A stretch of DNA of 64,000 nt from a bacterium (GTDB lineage: Bacteria > Actinomycetota > Acidimicrobiia > Acidimicrobiales > Bin134): NCBI GenBank assembly GCA_026708015.1, contig JAPOVT010000018.1, positions 118,680 through 182,679 on the forward strand, written 5' to 3'. The position numbers and the translations under genes were made by a program. The notes below the pieces were generated by a model. The model worked only from the letters and a program-made list of their open reading frames with translations, did no database searches and had not been told where the DNA came from. Numbering within the stretch: position 1 is the stretch's first letter; every line of letters begins with the position of its first letter. Positions 54,886 through 62,583 of this stretch are shown here, one piece after another.

Positions 54886-57215
54886 TCAACCCTCGAGCCG
54901 CCAACGGATGGCAGGCCGCATTGGAGGTGACTGGACCGATCCTGACGGCGGCTACCGCCTTCAGCCTCATCCGGGTCTTCGAGGGCGACGACTGGGTTTT
55001 GCCCGTGTTCATCGCCGCGGCCGCGGGCCATCTGCTGGCCCTGACGGTTCGCCGCATCGGCTGGGGAATGCTGGTTTCGGCTTTGTCCGGCGCGGTCGGG
55101 CTGATCCTGGCGATCACCTGGACTCGGTATTGGGACACTGCCTATTGGGGTCTGCCCGCCGCAGACACCCAATCGGCCTTGGCCGACGATCTGGAGCGAG
55201 CCTGGACCAATTTCGGCGAGCTCAGCCCGCCGGTGGAGCCGGTTGATGGGTTCACCGTGAGCGCCATGGCGGCGGTCTGGCTGCTGGCATTCTTCAACGA
55301 CTGGATGGCGATGAGGATGCGGGCCCTGTTCGAGCCCATGGTGCTGCCGATTGTCGCCATCTGCTTCACCGGCCTGGTGGGCACTGACGAGAACAGCGTT
55401 CTCACTATCGGGTTGTTCACCGCGGCCCTGCTGCTGTTCGTCACGATTCACCGGGTGGTGGCCCGCACCGCAGGCGCGGCATGGCTGGGGGGCGAGGGCC
55501 GGGCTTCTAGCGGCCGCCGGGCACTGTTGGGCGGTGGCGCAGCCGTCGCCGCGGTGGCATTGGCAGGGGCTCTGGCCGCAGGTCCGGTTCTCGGCAGCAA
55601 CGACGACCCACTGGTCGACTTGAGCGAGGCCGTCGAGCGGGGCCGGAGAAGCTCGGGCCGGGTGGTGATCAGCCCGCTGGTGGACATCAGGGGCCGACTG
55701 GTGAGTCAGGCCGAGACGGTGATGTTCCGGGTAAGGGCTGAGGAGCGGTCATACTGGCGCCTCACCGCCCTAGACGAGTTCGACGGACAAGTGTGGACTT
55801 CTCGGGCCGACTATGCCGCTCGCCCGACGCAGTTGCCATCGCTGTTCCAGTCGGGCTCCAGCGTGCAGGAGTCGGTGCAGGAGTTCAGCATCGAACGGCT
55901 CGGCGCGGTCTGGCTGCCCGCAGCATTCGAACCTCGGTCGGTGGCTTCGGCCACCAGTGACGTTGGCAGCGGGGACATCAGCTATGAGCCCTTGTCCTCA
56001 ACGCTCATCGTGGGCCGCTCTCTGGCCAACTCCAATGACCTCTCCTACACCGTCACCTCGGCTCTGCCCCGATTCGATCCCGAAACCCTCAAAGCCATCC
56101 CCCTCCAAGCCGCTCTGGAATCACCGGTGGAGTCCTTTACCTCGCTGCCGTCGGATTTCAGCCACCCGGTTCGGGAACTGGCCGCCCAGCTGACCGAAGG
56201 AGCCGAATCGGGTTACGAGCAGGCTTTGGCCCTTCAGAGCTTCTTCCGCAATGGGGGCTTCGTGTACGACGCAAGAGTGGCCACCGGCCATTCCGGAAAC
56301 CGGATCGAAGAGTTCCTGAGCACCCGTAGGGGCTATTGCGAGCAGTTCGCCGGGACCTTTGCGGCCATGGCCCGTTCAGTGGGCCTGCCGGCCAGGGTCG
56401 CGGTGGGCTTCACCGTGGGCGAGGCCGATCCAAACGATCCCAACCTCTACCTGGTTCAGGGGAAACACGCCCATGCCTGGCCTGAGGTGCATTTGGCCGA
56501 GGTGGGATGGGTGGCCTTCGAACCCACGCCGGGCCGGGGTGCCCCCGGTGCCCAGAACTACACCGGTTTGGCCGAGGCCCAAGCGGTCAGCGGCCCCGAT
56601 CTGGAGGGACTGGAGGAAGAACCAGCCCCTGAACCCTTCAGCCCTCTAGAGCCTTCGACCGATTTCGAGAGCCTGTTCCCCCCTGACTTGCCGGAGTTCG
56701 GCGACACGCGGGCCGAGTCCTCCGGCGACCGGGGCGGATTCACCTGGAAGACGTGGATTGCCATTCTGGCCCCCTCGCTCGCCGTCGTGCTGATCTTGCT
56801 AATTCCCTGGCTCCGCAAGTTCCAAAGCCGGCGGCAGTTCCTGAAGATCACCGGGAACCGGGGAAAGATCAGGCTGATGTGGACCGAGACCGTGGAGTCG
56901 TTGGCGCTCATCAACATGAACCCCCGGCCCGACGAGACCTATGCCGAATTCGCCCGCCGGGCCATAGAGCAAGTCCCGCTTCACAGTCCCGACTTGCGGC
57001 AACTGGGCGAGTTGGCCGCTGCCGCGAGCTTCGCCCCGTCAGAGCCCACCGATCACAACCAGTGGCTGGCCCGGACCTGGTCGCTATCGGTGCGCTCCGA
57101 GGTCAACTTCAGGGTGAGGTGGTGGCAGAGACTCGCTGCGGCGTTCAATCCTCGGCCGCTTTTGAACTCACGACGGCGGCCACAGCGCAGCCCCAACTGG
57201 ACTATTGGCCCCTGA
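54882..57215 (+). CDS. TgpA-like membrane transglutaminase-like protein
   Basis: A 777-residue protein with about 6-7 N-terminal TM helices (1-240), a periplasmic transglutaminase-core domain and a C-terminal TM (about 625-645) with a cytoplasmic DUF4129-like tail. Catalytic Cys486 (RRGYCEQFAG) and His531 (KHAHAWPEV) are present. The third position reads VAFEPTPG, so Glu stands where Asp is usual. It is the last gene of the MoxR-DUF58-TgpA operon. The activity of this family is known only for a few members. Confidence 0.9.
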   Translation: MINPRAANGWQAALEVTGPILTAATAFSLIRVFEGDDWVLPVFIAAAAGHLLALTVRRIGWGMLVSALSGAVGLILAITWTRYWDTAYWGLPAADTQSALADDLERAWTNFGELSPPVEPVDGFTVSAMAAVWLLAFFNDWMAMRMRALFEPMVLPIVAICFTGLVGTDENSVLTIGLFTAALLLFVTIHRVVARTAGAAWLGGEGRASSGRRALLGGGAAVAAVALAGALAAGPVLGSNDDPLVDLSEAVERGRRSSGRVVISPLVDIRGRLVSQAETVMFRVRAEERSYWRLTALDEFDGQVWTSRADYAARPTQLPSLFQSGSSVQESVQEFSIERLGAVWLPAAFEPRSVASATSDVGSGDISYEPLSSTLIVGRSLANSNDLSYTVTSALPRFDPETLKAIPLQAALESPVESFTSLPSDFSHPVRELAAQLTEGAESGYEQALALQSFFRNGGFVYDARVATGHSGNRIEEFLSTRRGYCEQFAGTFAAMARSVGLPARVAVGFTVGEADPNDPNLYLVQGKHAHAWPEVHLAEVGWVAFEPTPGRGAPGAQNYTGLAEAQAVSGPDLEGLEEEPAPEPFSPLEPSTDFESLFPPDLPEFGDTRAESSGDRGGFTWKTWIAILAPSLAVVLILLIPWLRKFQSRRQFLKITGNRGKIRLMWTETVESLALINMNPRPDETYAEFARRAIEQVPLHSPDLRQLGELAAAASFAPSEPTDHNQWLARTWSLSVRSEVNFRVRWWQRLAAAFNPRPLLNSRRRPQRSPNWTIGP

Positions 57216-57235
57216 CCGCACCAGCGAATGGGTGT

Positions 57236-57622
57236 TCAGGGCCGCTCGGCGTCGCCGCGGCGCAAGCGGTTGAGAATACGGCGGCCCGGCGACCGCAGAA
57301 AGGTGCTCACGTCACCTCGGTTGATGCTGTCGCTGATCTGCTGAAGGCCGAATCGCCCCAATTGACGCAGATTGCTCCATCCCCATAGCGAAGCGGCCAG
57401 CATGACCAAAAAGCCCAGGAAAGACAGCCAATACGAAGTGGAGAGGGTCAGGATCATGAATATCAACCCGACAATGCATCCCAGAATCGCGAGTCGGAGA
57501 TTGCGGGCAGGGTGGGTGAACACCGTAGTTCGTCCGACCTCGCGTGCCAGCGCAGGGTCGGTTTCATAGAGCCGTTCCTCTATTTCGCTAAGGATGCGTT
57601 GCTCGTCCTCGGAAAGTGGCAC
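57236..57622 (-). CDS. DUF3040 small membrane protein
   Basis: A 128-residue actinobacterial protein. The N-terminal MPLSEDEQRILSEIEERLYETDP is the DUF3040 signature, followed by two TM helices (about 45-62 and 67-85) and a basic C terminus. The start is GTG 57622. It converges on the transglutaminase gene (20-bp gap). The function of the family is unknown. Confidence 0.85.
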   Translation of the reverse strand: MPLSEDEQRILSEIEERLYETDPALAREVGRTTVFTHPARNLRLAILGCIVGLIFMILTLSTSYWLSFLGFLVMLAASLWGWSNLRQLGRFGLQQISDSINRGDVSTFLRSPGRRILNRLRRGDAERP

Positions 57623-57694
57623 TGTCTAAGTGTCTCACAGGTCGACCTGTCAGACAATGCCAGCGACCGGCGATGCACGGCCCGAGACATACCA

Positions 57695-58939
57695 CTAGTT
57701 CGGCCGATTCCAGCCATTGCCTCGGAGACCGGAGTCGGCAGCACCTCCGGTTTGGATGGCCTCGGTCCCGAAGCGTCCCCTGATGCGGTCGACGGCCCGA
57801 TCGACGTCGTGCCATGAAGGGGCACTGGCGTCCTCCAGGGACAGCTGGCGCTGGCCGGGTTCTTCCAACTCCGACACCCCCACCCCAATGAGGCGCACGC
57901 CGGAGGCGACATCCACTGCCTTCAGCAGCCGCTTGGCCTCCCGGGCCAGCACTACTCCGGAGTCGACCGGGCTGGTCAGCGTGTGAGACCGGGTGATGGT
58001 GTTGAAGTCCCCGAAGCAGATCTTGAGGGTGACCGTGCGTCCCGCCAATTCAGCGGCCCGAAGGCGGGATGCCACTGAGTCGCTCAGGGTTACTATCGCC
58101 GCGCCGAGGTCCTCGTGGGTGTGCAGATCGCGGGAAAACGTCTGTTCCCGGCTCATTGACTTGGGCACTGTGTTGGAAACAACCGGTCGGGGGTCGACGG
58201 CGTTGGCCAGATCGTGAAGATGCCGACTGTGGGCGTTGCCGACGACCGCGGCCAGCCGATCGAGGGAGAAGTCGGCCAACTCGCCAATGGTGGATATTCC
58301 GATGCGGTTGAGGTGGGCCAGCGTGGCCGGGCCCACTCCCCAGATGTCGCTCACCGGGCGGGGCGACAGGAATGCCCGCTCCTCGCCGACCGGTACCTCA
58401 AACACGCCAACGCCGCCTGACGGCCCTTGGGGCGTGGGCTCGGGCTTGGCCAGTTTGGACCCCAGCTTGGCCAAGAACTTGACCGCGGCCACCCCAACCG
58501 CGCAGTTAATGCCCTCGTCATCGCGAACCTGACGTCTGATCAGATGGCCGATTTCCACCGGTGAGTCATGGGCACCAGACACGTCCAAGAACGCCTCGTC
58601 TACCGACAGGGGCTCCACCAGCGGCGTGAACGACCGCAGGATAACCATGATGCGGTCGCTCACCTCGGAGTACAGCTCGTGGTCGCCGGGCAAGAACACA
58701 ATCTCCGGACACAGACGGCGGGCCTGAATCGCCGGCATGGCTGAGTGCACCCCGAAGGACCGAGCTTCGTAGGAGGCCGATGCCACCACCCCCCGAATGC
58801 CCGGTCCGCCCACCGCCAAGGGCAGACCTCGCAATTCGGGGTGGCGAAGCTGCTCCACGGACACGAAGAAGGCGTCCATGTCCACGTGCAAGATGGACCC
58901 CGACCGCGCATTCCCTCCGGTGCCGCTCGAGTTCCCCAT
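57695..58939 (-). CDS. dinB: DNA polymerase IV (Y-family translesion polymerase)
   Basis: Translesion polymerase of 414 residues. Catalytic acidic residues are in HVDMDAFFVSVE (residues about 18-28) and PLSVDEAFLDVSG (about 115). A helix-hairpin-helix segment IWGVGPATLAHLNRIGISTIGEL (split by domain boundary) and a little-finger domain with KSMSREQTF complete it. ATG 58939 is used; GTG 58942 is possible. A Nudix gene precedes it by 8 bp on the same strand, so both may serve nucleotide-pool or DNA-damage functions. No beta-clamp motif was identified with confidence. Confidence 0.94.
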   Translation of the reverse strand: MGNSSGTGGNARSGSILHVDMDAFFVSVEQLRHPELRGLPLAVGGPGIRGVVASASYEARSFGVHSAMPAIQARRLCPEIVFLPGDHELYSEVSDRIMVILRSFTPLVEPLSVDEAFLDVSGAHDSPVEIGHLIRRQVRDDEGINCAVGVAAVKFLAKLGSKLAKPEPTPQGPSGGVGVFEVPVGEERAFLSPRPVSDIWGVGPATLAHLNRIGISTIGELADFSLDRLAAVVGNAHSRHLHDLANAVDPRPVVSNTVPKSMSREQTFSRDLHTHEDLGAAIVTLSDSVASRLRAAELAGRTVTLKICFGDFNTITRSHTLTSPVDSGVVLAREAKRLLKAVDVASGVRLIGVGVSELEEPGQRQLSLEDASAPSWHDVDRAVDRIRGRFGTEAIQTGGAADSGLRGNGWNRPN

Positions 58940-58947
58940 CACCGTGA

Positions 58948-59469
58948 CTACAGCCTGGTGACCGCGAGACCGTCGATCTCGGTGCCAGTCACCTGATAGC
59001 GGTAGATCAGCTTCTGGTCGGGACGCTGGCGACACCACTCCATCAGCGGCTCCCGCACCCAGCGGGGACTCTGGACCAAGCGGACCTCGCACTCGTCGGG
59101 GTGATAGAAGTCGGCGTGCTCCACGATGCCGTCGGGGTCTTCCAGCACGATCTCGCCGTTCCAATCCACCGCCCGGTGGGTCTCCACCCGAAGCCGCCAC
59201 CCGAGGTCGGTGAAATCCACGGTTATCTCATACAGCGGGCCTTCCCAGAGATGAACCTGGATCCCGGTTTCCTCTTGCACCTCCCGGCCCAGCGCCTCCA
59301 GCATGGTCTCACCCGGATCGACCACCCCGCCGGGCGTGCTCCATTCCACCGAGTCGTTGCGGCGCCGGTTGCGCACCAAAAGCAACTGATCCCCGCGCAG
59401 CACCACTCCCCCGGCCACCTCCCAATCCCGAATTCGCCGAGGTCTTGAATCCGAGAACTCCTCCGGCAT
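58948..59469 (-). CDS. Nudix hydrolase upstream of dinB
   Basis: A 173-residue Nudix enzyme. The box runs from GGVVDPGETM to REVQEETG (about 47-69) with all conserved residues. The N-terminal strand VAGGVVLRGDQLLLVRNRR and W-rich C terminus are usual. The 8-bp gap to dinB suggests one transcript. The substrate is unknown; sanitation of damaged nucleotides would fit the partner. Confidence 0.88.
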   Translation of the reverse strand: MPEEFSDSRPRRIRDWEVAGGVVLRGDQLLLVRNRRRNDSVEWSTPGGVVDPGETMLEALGREVQEETGIQVHLWEGPLYEITVDFTDLGWRLRVETHRAVDWNGEIVLEDPDGIVEHADFYHPDECEVRLVQSPRWVREPLMEWCRQRPDQKLIYRYQVTGTEIDGLAVTRL

Positions 59470-59597
59470 CCCCCCAGTATGGCCCGACCCAGCGACAGCA
59501 CGCCCCGGGCAATGGAGCTTGCCCAGCGCTGTGTTGGTCCAAAGCCAGGAGTCTTGTGCCGGTCATAATTGCCGCGAAGGGGCATCCCAGCGCTGCG

Positions 59598-60953
59598 TCA
59601 GTTCAACAGCAACTGCTTGGAACCTTCAGGTTGCCAGGTGGTGACACCATCATCGGGGAAGGGATCGGCAAGGGCATCGGATCTGGATTGCGATGAGGCA
59701 TCGGCTGGCCCCGAGCGAGCCCGACCGGGTTGGAGGTCGGCGTATCGCTTGGGCCGTGGCCCCGAGCAGGCCCGGCCAGGGGGGATGTCGGCATATGGCG
59801 ATGGCGGTGGTCGCAATTCGTAGGCCCCGTTTCGGTCTCGGCTGACTGTCCAGCCGTCGTCATGGATGTTGTGGTGGCAGCTCTTGCACACAAGCACCAG
59901 GTTGTCGATGTCGGTGCGGCCGCCTGTCAGCCACTCTTCGATGTGGTGGGCTTCGCACCACACCGCTGATCGTCCGCAACCGATGCAGTGCTTGTCCCGG
60001 ATGATGAGGGCAGCCCGCTGGGCTTCGGTGGCCAAGCGGAGTTTGCGCCCCACCCAGAGCTCCTGGTTCTTTGTGTCGAACACCGAGGGCAGAATGTCGG
60101 CGTTGCAAGCCAGCCGAAGGGCCTCGGAGATTGGCAGGGGCGTGCCGTCGAGCAGGCGAGCATTGGCCAGCTTCTGGTTGAGAGCATCCCACTCGGCGGT
60201 CAGGATCAACGTGGTGCCGTGGGGCTTGCGGTCGCCGGTGTCGGCACAGACCAGATCCTCGAGCGCATCGGCCATCCGCTGGCCGAACGAAATCTGATCG
60301 TCGGCAGCTGTGTCGCCCTGGTCGTTGCGCAAACGGCGCACCTCGTCGGCCAGCGCGGCCTCGATCCGGTTCCCGGCGACCGGGTCGAACCGGCCGTTCA
60401 AGATAAACATGCCGTCATCAGGCGACTTGAAGAAGCTCAAATCACGGCGCTTCCGTTGCTTGGCCATCAACGACTTGCCGTCATCGGGCGACTGCTCGTG
60501 CTGGTGGTCTCGCAACGTGCGCGAGAAAGTGCCGAAATCTTCACGCTTGGCGGCCTCGACTAGCACTGCCTCGTCGACCGGCCCCTGCGAAGCAGCCTTG
60601 GCAATCTGGGTGGCGTGTGCCGCGGGAATCTCCCCAGCACCCAACGCATCGAGAGTCTCGGGAACCTGGGAGAACTGAAAGGCCGTCTCCACCTCCCGGC
60701 GGGCCTGCTGCTTGGAGGCTTGAAGCTCTTCCAGAGCCACCCGGCGAGCCAAACCCTCGCCGGCCCTACTGGAGTACGCAGCCAATGTGGCCGTCTTCAT
60801 AGCCGCCAGCCGTGCCTCTGCCTTCTTGATCAGCCCCAGCCGCTCCCGCAGCTCGGACAACGACAGGACGGCGACATCAACCGCCTCCGGCCAAACCGGC
60901 TCGGATGGCCAACAATCAGCCCGTTTCCCCTGTTCAAGAGGCCCAAACTCCAT
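59598..60953 (-). CDS. DUF222 / HNH endonuclease domain protein (13E12-type)
   Basis: A 451-residue protein. An N-terminal helical DUF222 region (about 20-300) is followed by an HNH domain (about 325-375): CIGCG, WCEAHHIEEW, DNLVLVCKSCHHNIH, with two CxxC zinc pairs and all HNH residues intact. The C-terminal tail (387-416) holds a tandem repeat. This family is multi-copy in many actinomycetes and often tied to mobile DNA. It is divergent from the methyltransferase across an AT-rich gap. Nuclease activity is family inference. Confidence 0.9.
   Translation of the reverse strand: MEFGPLEQGKRADCWPSEPVWPEAVDVAVLSLSELRERLGLIKKAEARLAAMKTATLAAYSSRAGEGLARRVALEELQASKQQARREVETAFQFSQVPETLDALGAGEIPAAHATQIAKAASQGPVDEAVLVEAAKREDFGTFSRTLRDHQHEQSPDDGKSLMAKQRKRRDLSFFKSPDDGMFILNGRFDPVAGNRIEAALADEVRRLRNDQGDTAADDQISFGQRMADALEDLVCADTGDRKPHGTTLILTAEWDALNQKLANARLLDGTPLPISEALRLACNADILPSVFDTKNQELWVGRKLRLATEAQRAALIIRDKHCIGCGRSAVWCEAHHIEEWLTGGRTDIDNLVLVCKSCHHNIHDDGWTVSRDRNGAYELRPPPSPYADIPPGRACSGPRPKRYADLQPGRARSGPADASSQSRSDALADPFPDDGVTTWQPEGSKQLLLN
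59706..59795 (-). repeat. Tandem 51-bp repeat in the HNH protein tail
   Basis: Two imperfect copies encode YADIPPGRACSGPRP and YADLQPGRARSGPAD at a 17-residue period. They look like a recent in-frame duplication in a disordered tail. Confidence 0.7.
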
Positions 60954-61158
60954 GGATGCAAGTATACCAACCCCTGTGACAACATCTACCTGAATAAGCG
61001 AGGATAAACGAATTCATCTTGTTTTATATTGACAATAACTAAAATATAAGTAACATTATTCACATTCCTCTACTACTACAAAACGAATCTGACACCCAAC
61101 GTCCCTATACTTCACCCCCTTCCCCAACCAAACAGCAGCCTCAAGTTAGGATTCAACA
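60954..61158. other. AT-rich 205-bp divergent intergenic region
   Basis: From about 61000 to 61100 the sequence is strikingly AT-rich (runs such as TTTTATATT and AAAATATAAG) in an otherwise GC-rich window. It separates the HNH gene from the methyltransferase operon. It probably carries the promoter of the latter and marks the edge of acquired DNA. No repeat or attachment site was recognised. Confidence 0.6.
61029..61056 (+). promoter_or_regulatory. Candidate promoter of the methyltransferase-ATPase operon
   Basis: Consensus -35 TTGACA at 61029-61034, then 16 bp, then TAACAT at 61051-61056. The leader to GTG 61159 would be about 95 nt, with AGGA 7 nt before the start codon. Confidence 0.4.
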
Positions 61159-62583
61159 GTGATTCGGACCGCTGGGGTGGCGACGCGGCCTCAGTCACGG
61201 AGATGCAACCAAGACGCGAACTTGGGGGCCCAGTGGCTGCCTGTGGAGTCCCAGTTAGCTTGCCCAGCCGACATTGCGCTGCGGGATAGCCTCCGTAACC
61301 TCGTCGCCTCGAATCCACAGTTCTGGGACTTCGGAGGAACGTCTCGCCGCAACTTTGCACATGGCTATTTTCAGTATCCGGCCATGATGGTGCCAAACAT
61401 GGTTGGCCGCGCACTCGACGAGGTGGCCGCTAACCGCCGAGACCGGATTCATCTGCTTGATCCCTTTGCAGGCTCAGGCACGGTTGTGACAGAAGCTGTG
61501 GCACGCGGATGGGATGTGACTGCTGTAGACGTCAATCCACTGGCTGCAATGCTTTGCCGGACAAAGGGAGGCCCCTTCTTCCCCGCTGCTACAGCAGCCG
61601 CAATCGCTAAAGTCCTGTCACAGGTCGGACGATCCAGATATCCAGCAAGTCACTGGTTTCCGAACGTCCGCAAATGGTTCGAACCCGAGGTCATCGAGGG
61701 CCTCAGTAGCCTTCGCCTGGCAATTCAACGCATAGGTTCCCCGCCCGTTCGGCGATTCCTTTGGGTCGCTTTAGCTGAGACTGTTCGATTGACGAGCAAC
61801 AGCCGCCTCTCGACAGTGAAATTGCATATCAAGCCTGCTCAAGATCGGATTCCAACGGATGCCGTGGAGACCTTTGAGCGAATCGCCGAACGTAACCTTG
61901 GGCTGCTTTCGGCTGAGTCAGAGGCGCTTGGGAAAGCCGGACACATACGACGCGGGTGGCCAACCTCGCAAATAGAGGTCGTCCTTGAAGACATCGCTAC
62001 CGCCAACTTGATTGGGGAAACGAGAAGCCCGAACGTCCTCGTCACATCGCCTCCATACGGCGACAACCACTCCACCATCACCTACGGACAGCACGCGTAC
62101 CTGCCCCTGCAATGGATCCAGCTGTCTGACACCGGCGCTCTGGACCGTTCAGCTGTCTCGGGGCCAAGCGCAATCGACAGCATCAGTCTGGGAGGCCTTC
62201 GACGAAATGGCCACAGGCGGGCCATTGGCATTGGATACAAATCAGAAGCTGCGAGAGCGACCCTGGATCAGTTGAGCGAAATCAGGCCAGATCACGCAGA
62301 CAAGGTCGGAGCTTTCCTTAGCGATCTAGACCTGGCATTCGATAGTGCGTTACAAATGCTCGCACCCGGATCCCATGTCGTCGTCACGATCGGAGATCGG
62401 ACCGTAAGCGGGATGCAGGTGCCGACCGCACGGATCGTCCAGGACATCGTGGCGCATAAGGGGGCTGTGGTAGTCGCTGCCGTACCCAGAAAGCTTCCGA
62501 AAGCCAGACGGATGGCCTCCCGGAACAACTTCGCTTCCAGAATGGATTCGGAGTGGATGCTCGTCATGAGACTTCCAACATGA
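61159..62583 (+). CDS. DNA methyltransferase (TSPPY-type amino-methylase)
   Basis: S-adenosylmethionine-dependent DNA methylase of 474 residues. Motif I (SAM site) is DPFAGSGT at 101-108, followed by the acidic strand VTAVDVNPLAAML. The catalytic motif IV is TSPPY at 296-300, which favours N4-cytosine or N6-adenine. About 190 residues lie between them, giving an alpha-like order with a probable target-recognition segment in the middle. The N-terminal HGYFQYPAMMVP resembles the HxxHPYPAKF motif of such enzymes. GTG 61159 has AGGA 7 nt upstream. It overlaps the ATPase gene as ATGA. Codon usage looks less GC-biased than in the rest of the window. Confidence 0.88.
   Translation: MIRTAGVATRPQSRRCNQDANLGAQWLPVESQLACPADIALRDSLRNLVASNPQFWDFGGTSRRNFAHGYFQYPAMMVPNMVGRALDEVAANRRDRIHLLDPFAGSGTVVTEAVARGWDVTAVDVNPLAAMLCRTKGGPFFPAATAAAIAKVLSQVGRSRYPASHWFPNVRKWFEPEVIEGLSSLRLAIQRIGSPPVRRFLWVALAETVRLTSNSRLSTVKLHIKPAQDRIPTDAVETFERIAERNLGLLSAESEALGKAGHIRRGWPTSQIEVVLEDIATANLIGETRSPNVLVTSPPYGDNHSTITYGQHAYLPLQWIQLSDTGALDRSAVSGPSAIDSISLGGLRRNGHRRAIGIGYKSEAARATLDQLSEIRPDHADKVGAFLSDLDLAFDSALQMLAPGSHVVVTIGDRTVSGMQVPTARIVQDIVAHKGAVVVAAVPRKLPKARRMASRNNFASRMDSEWMLVMRLPT

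Noticed and set aside
59598..62583. HNH gene as the nuclease of the methylase/GHKL module
   Set aside because: DUF222-HNH proteins are widespread stand-alone genes in actinomycetes, and this one is on the opposite strand with its own promoter region; adjacency alone is not enough.
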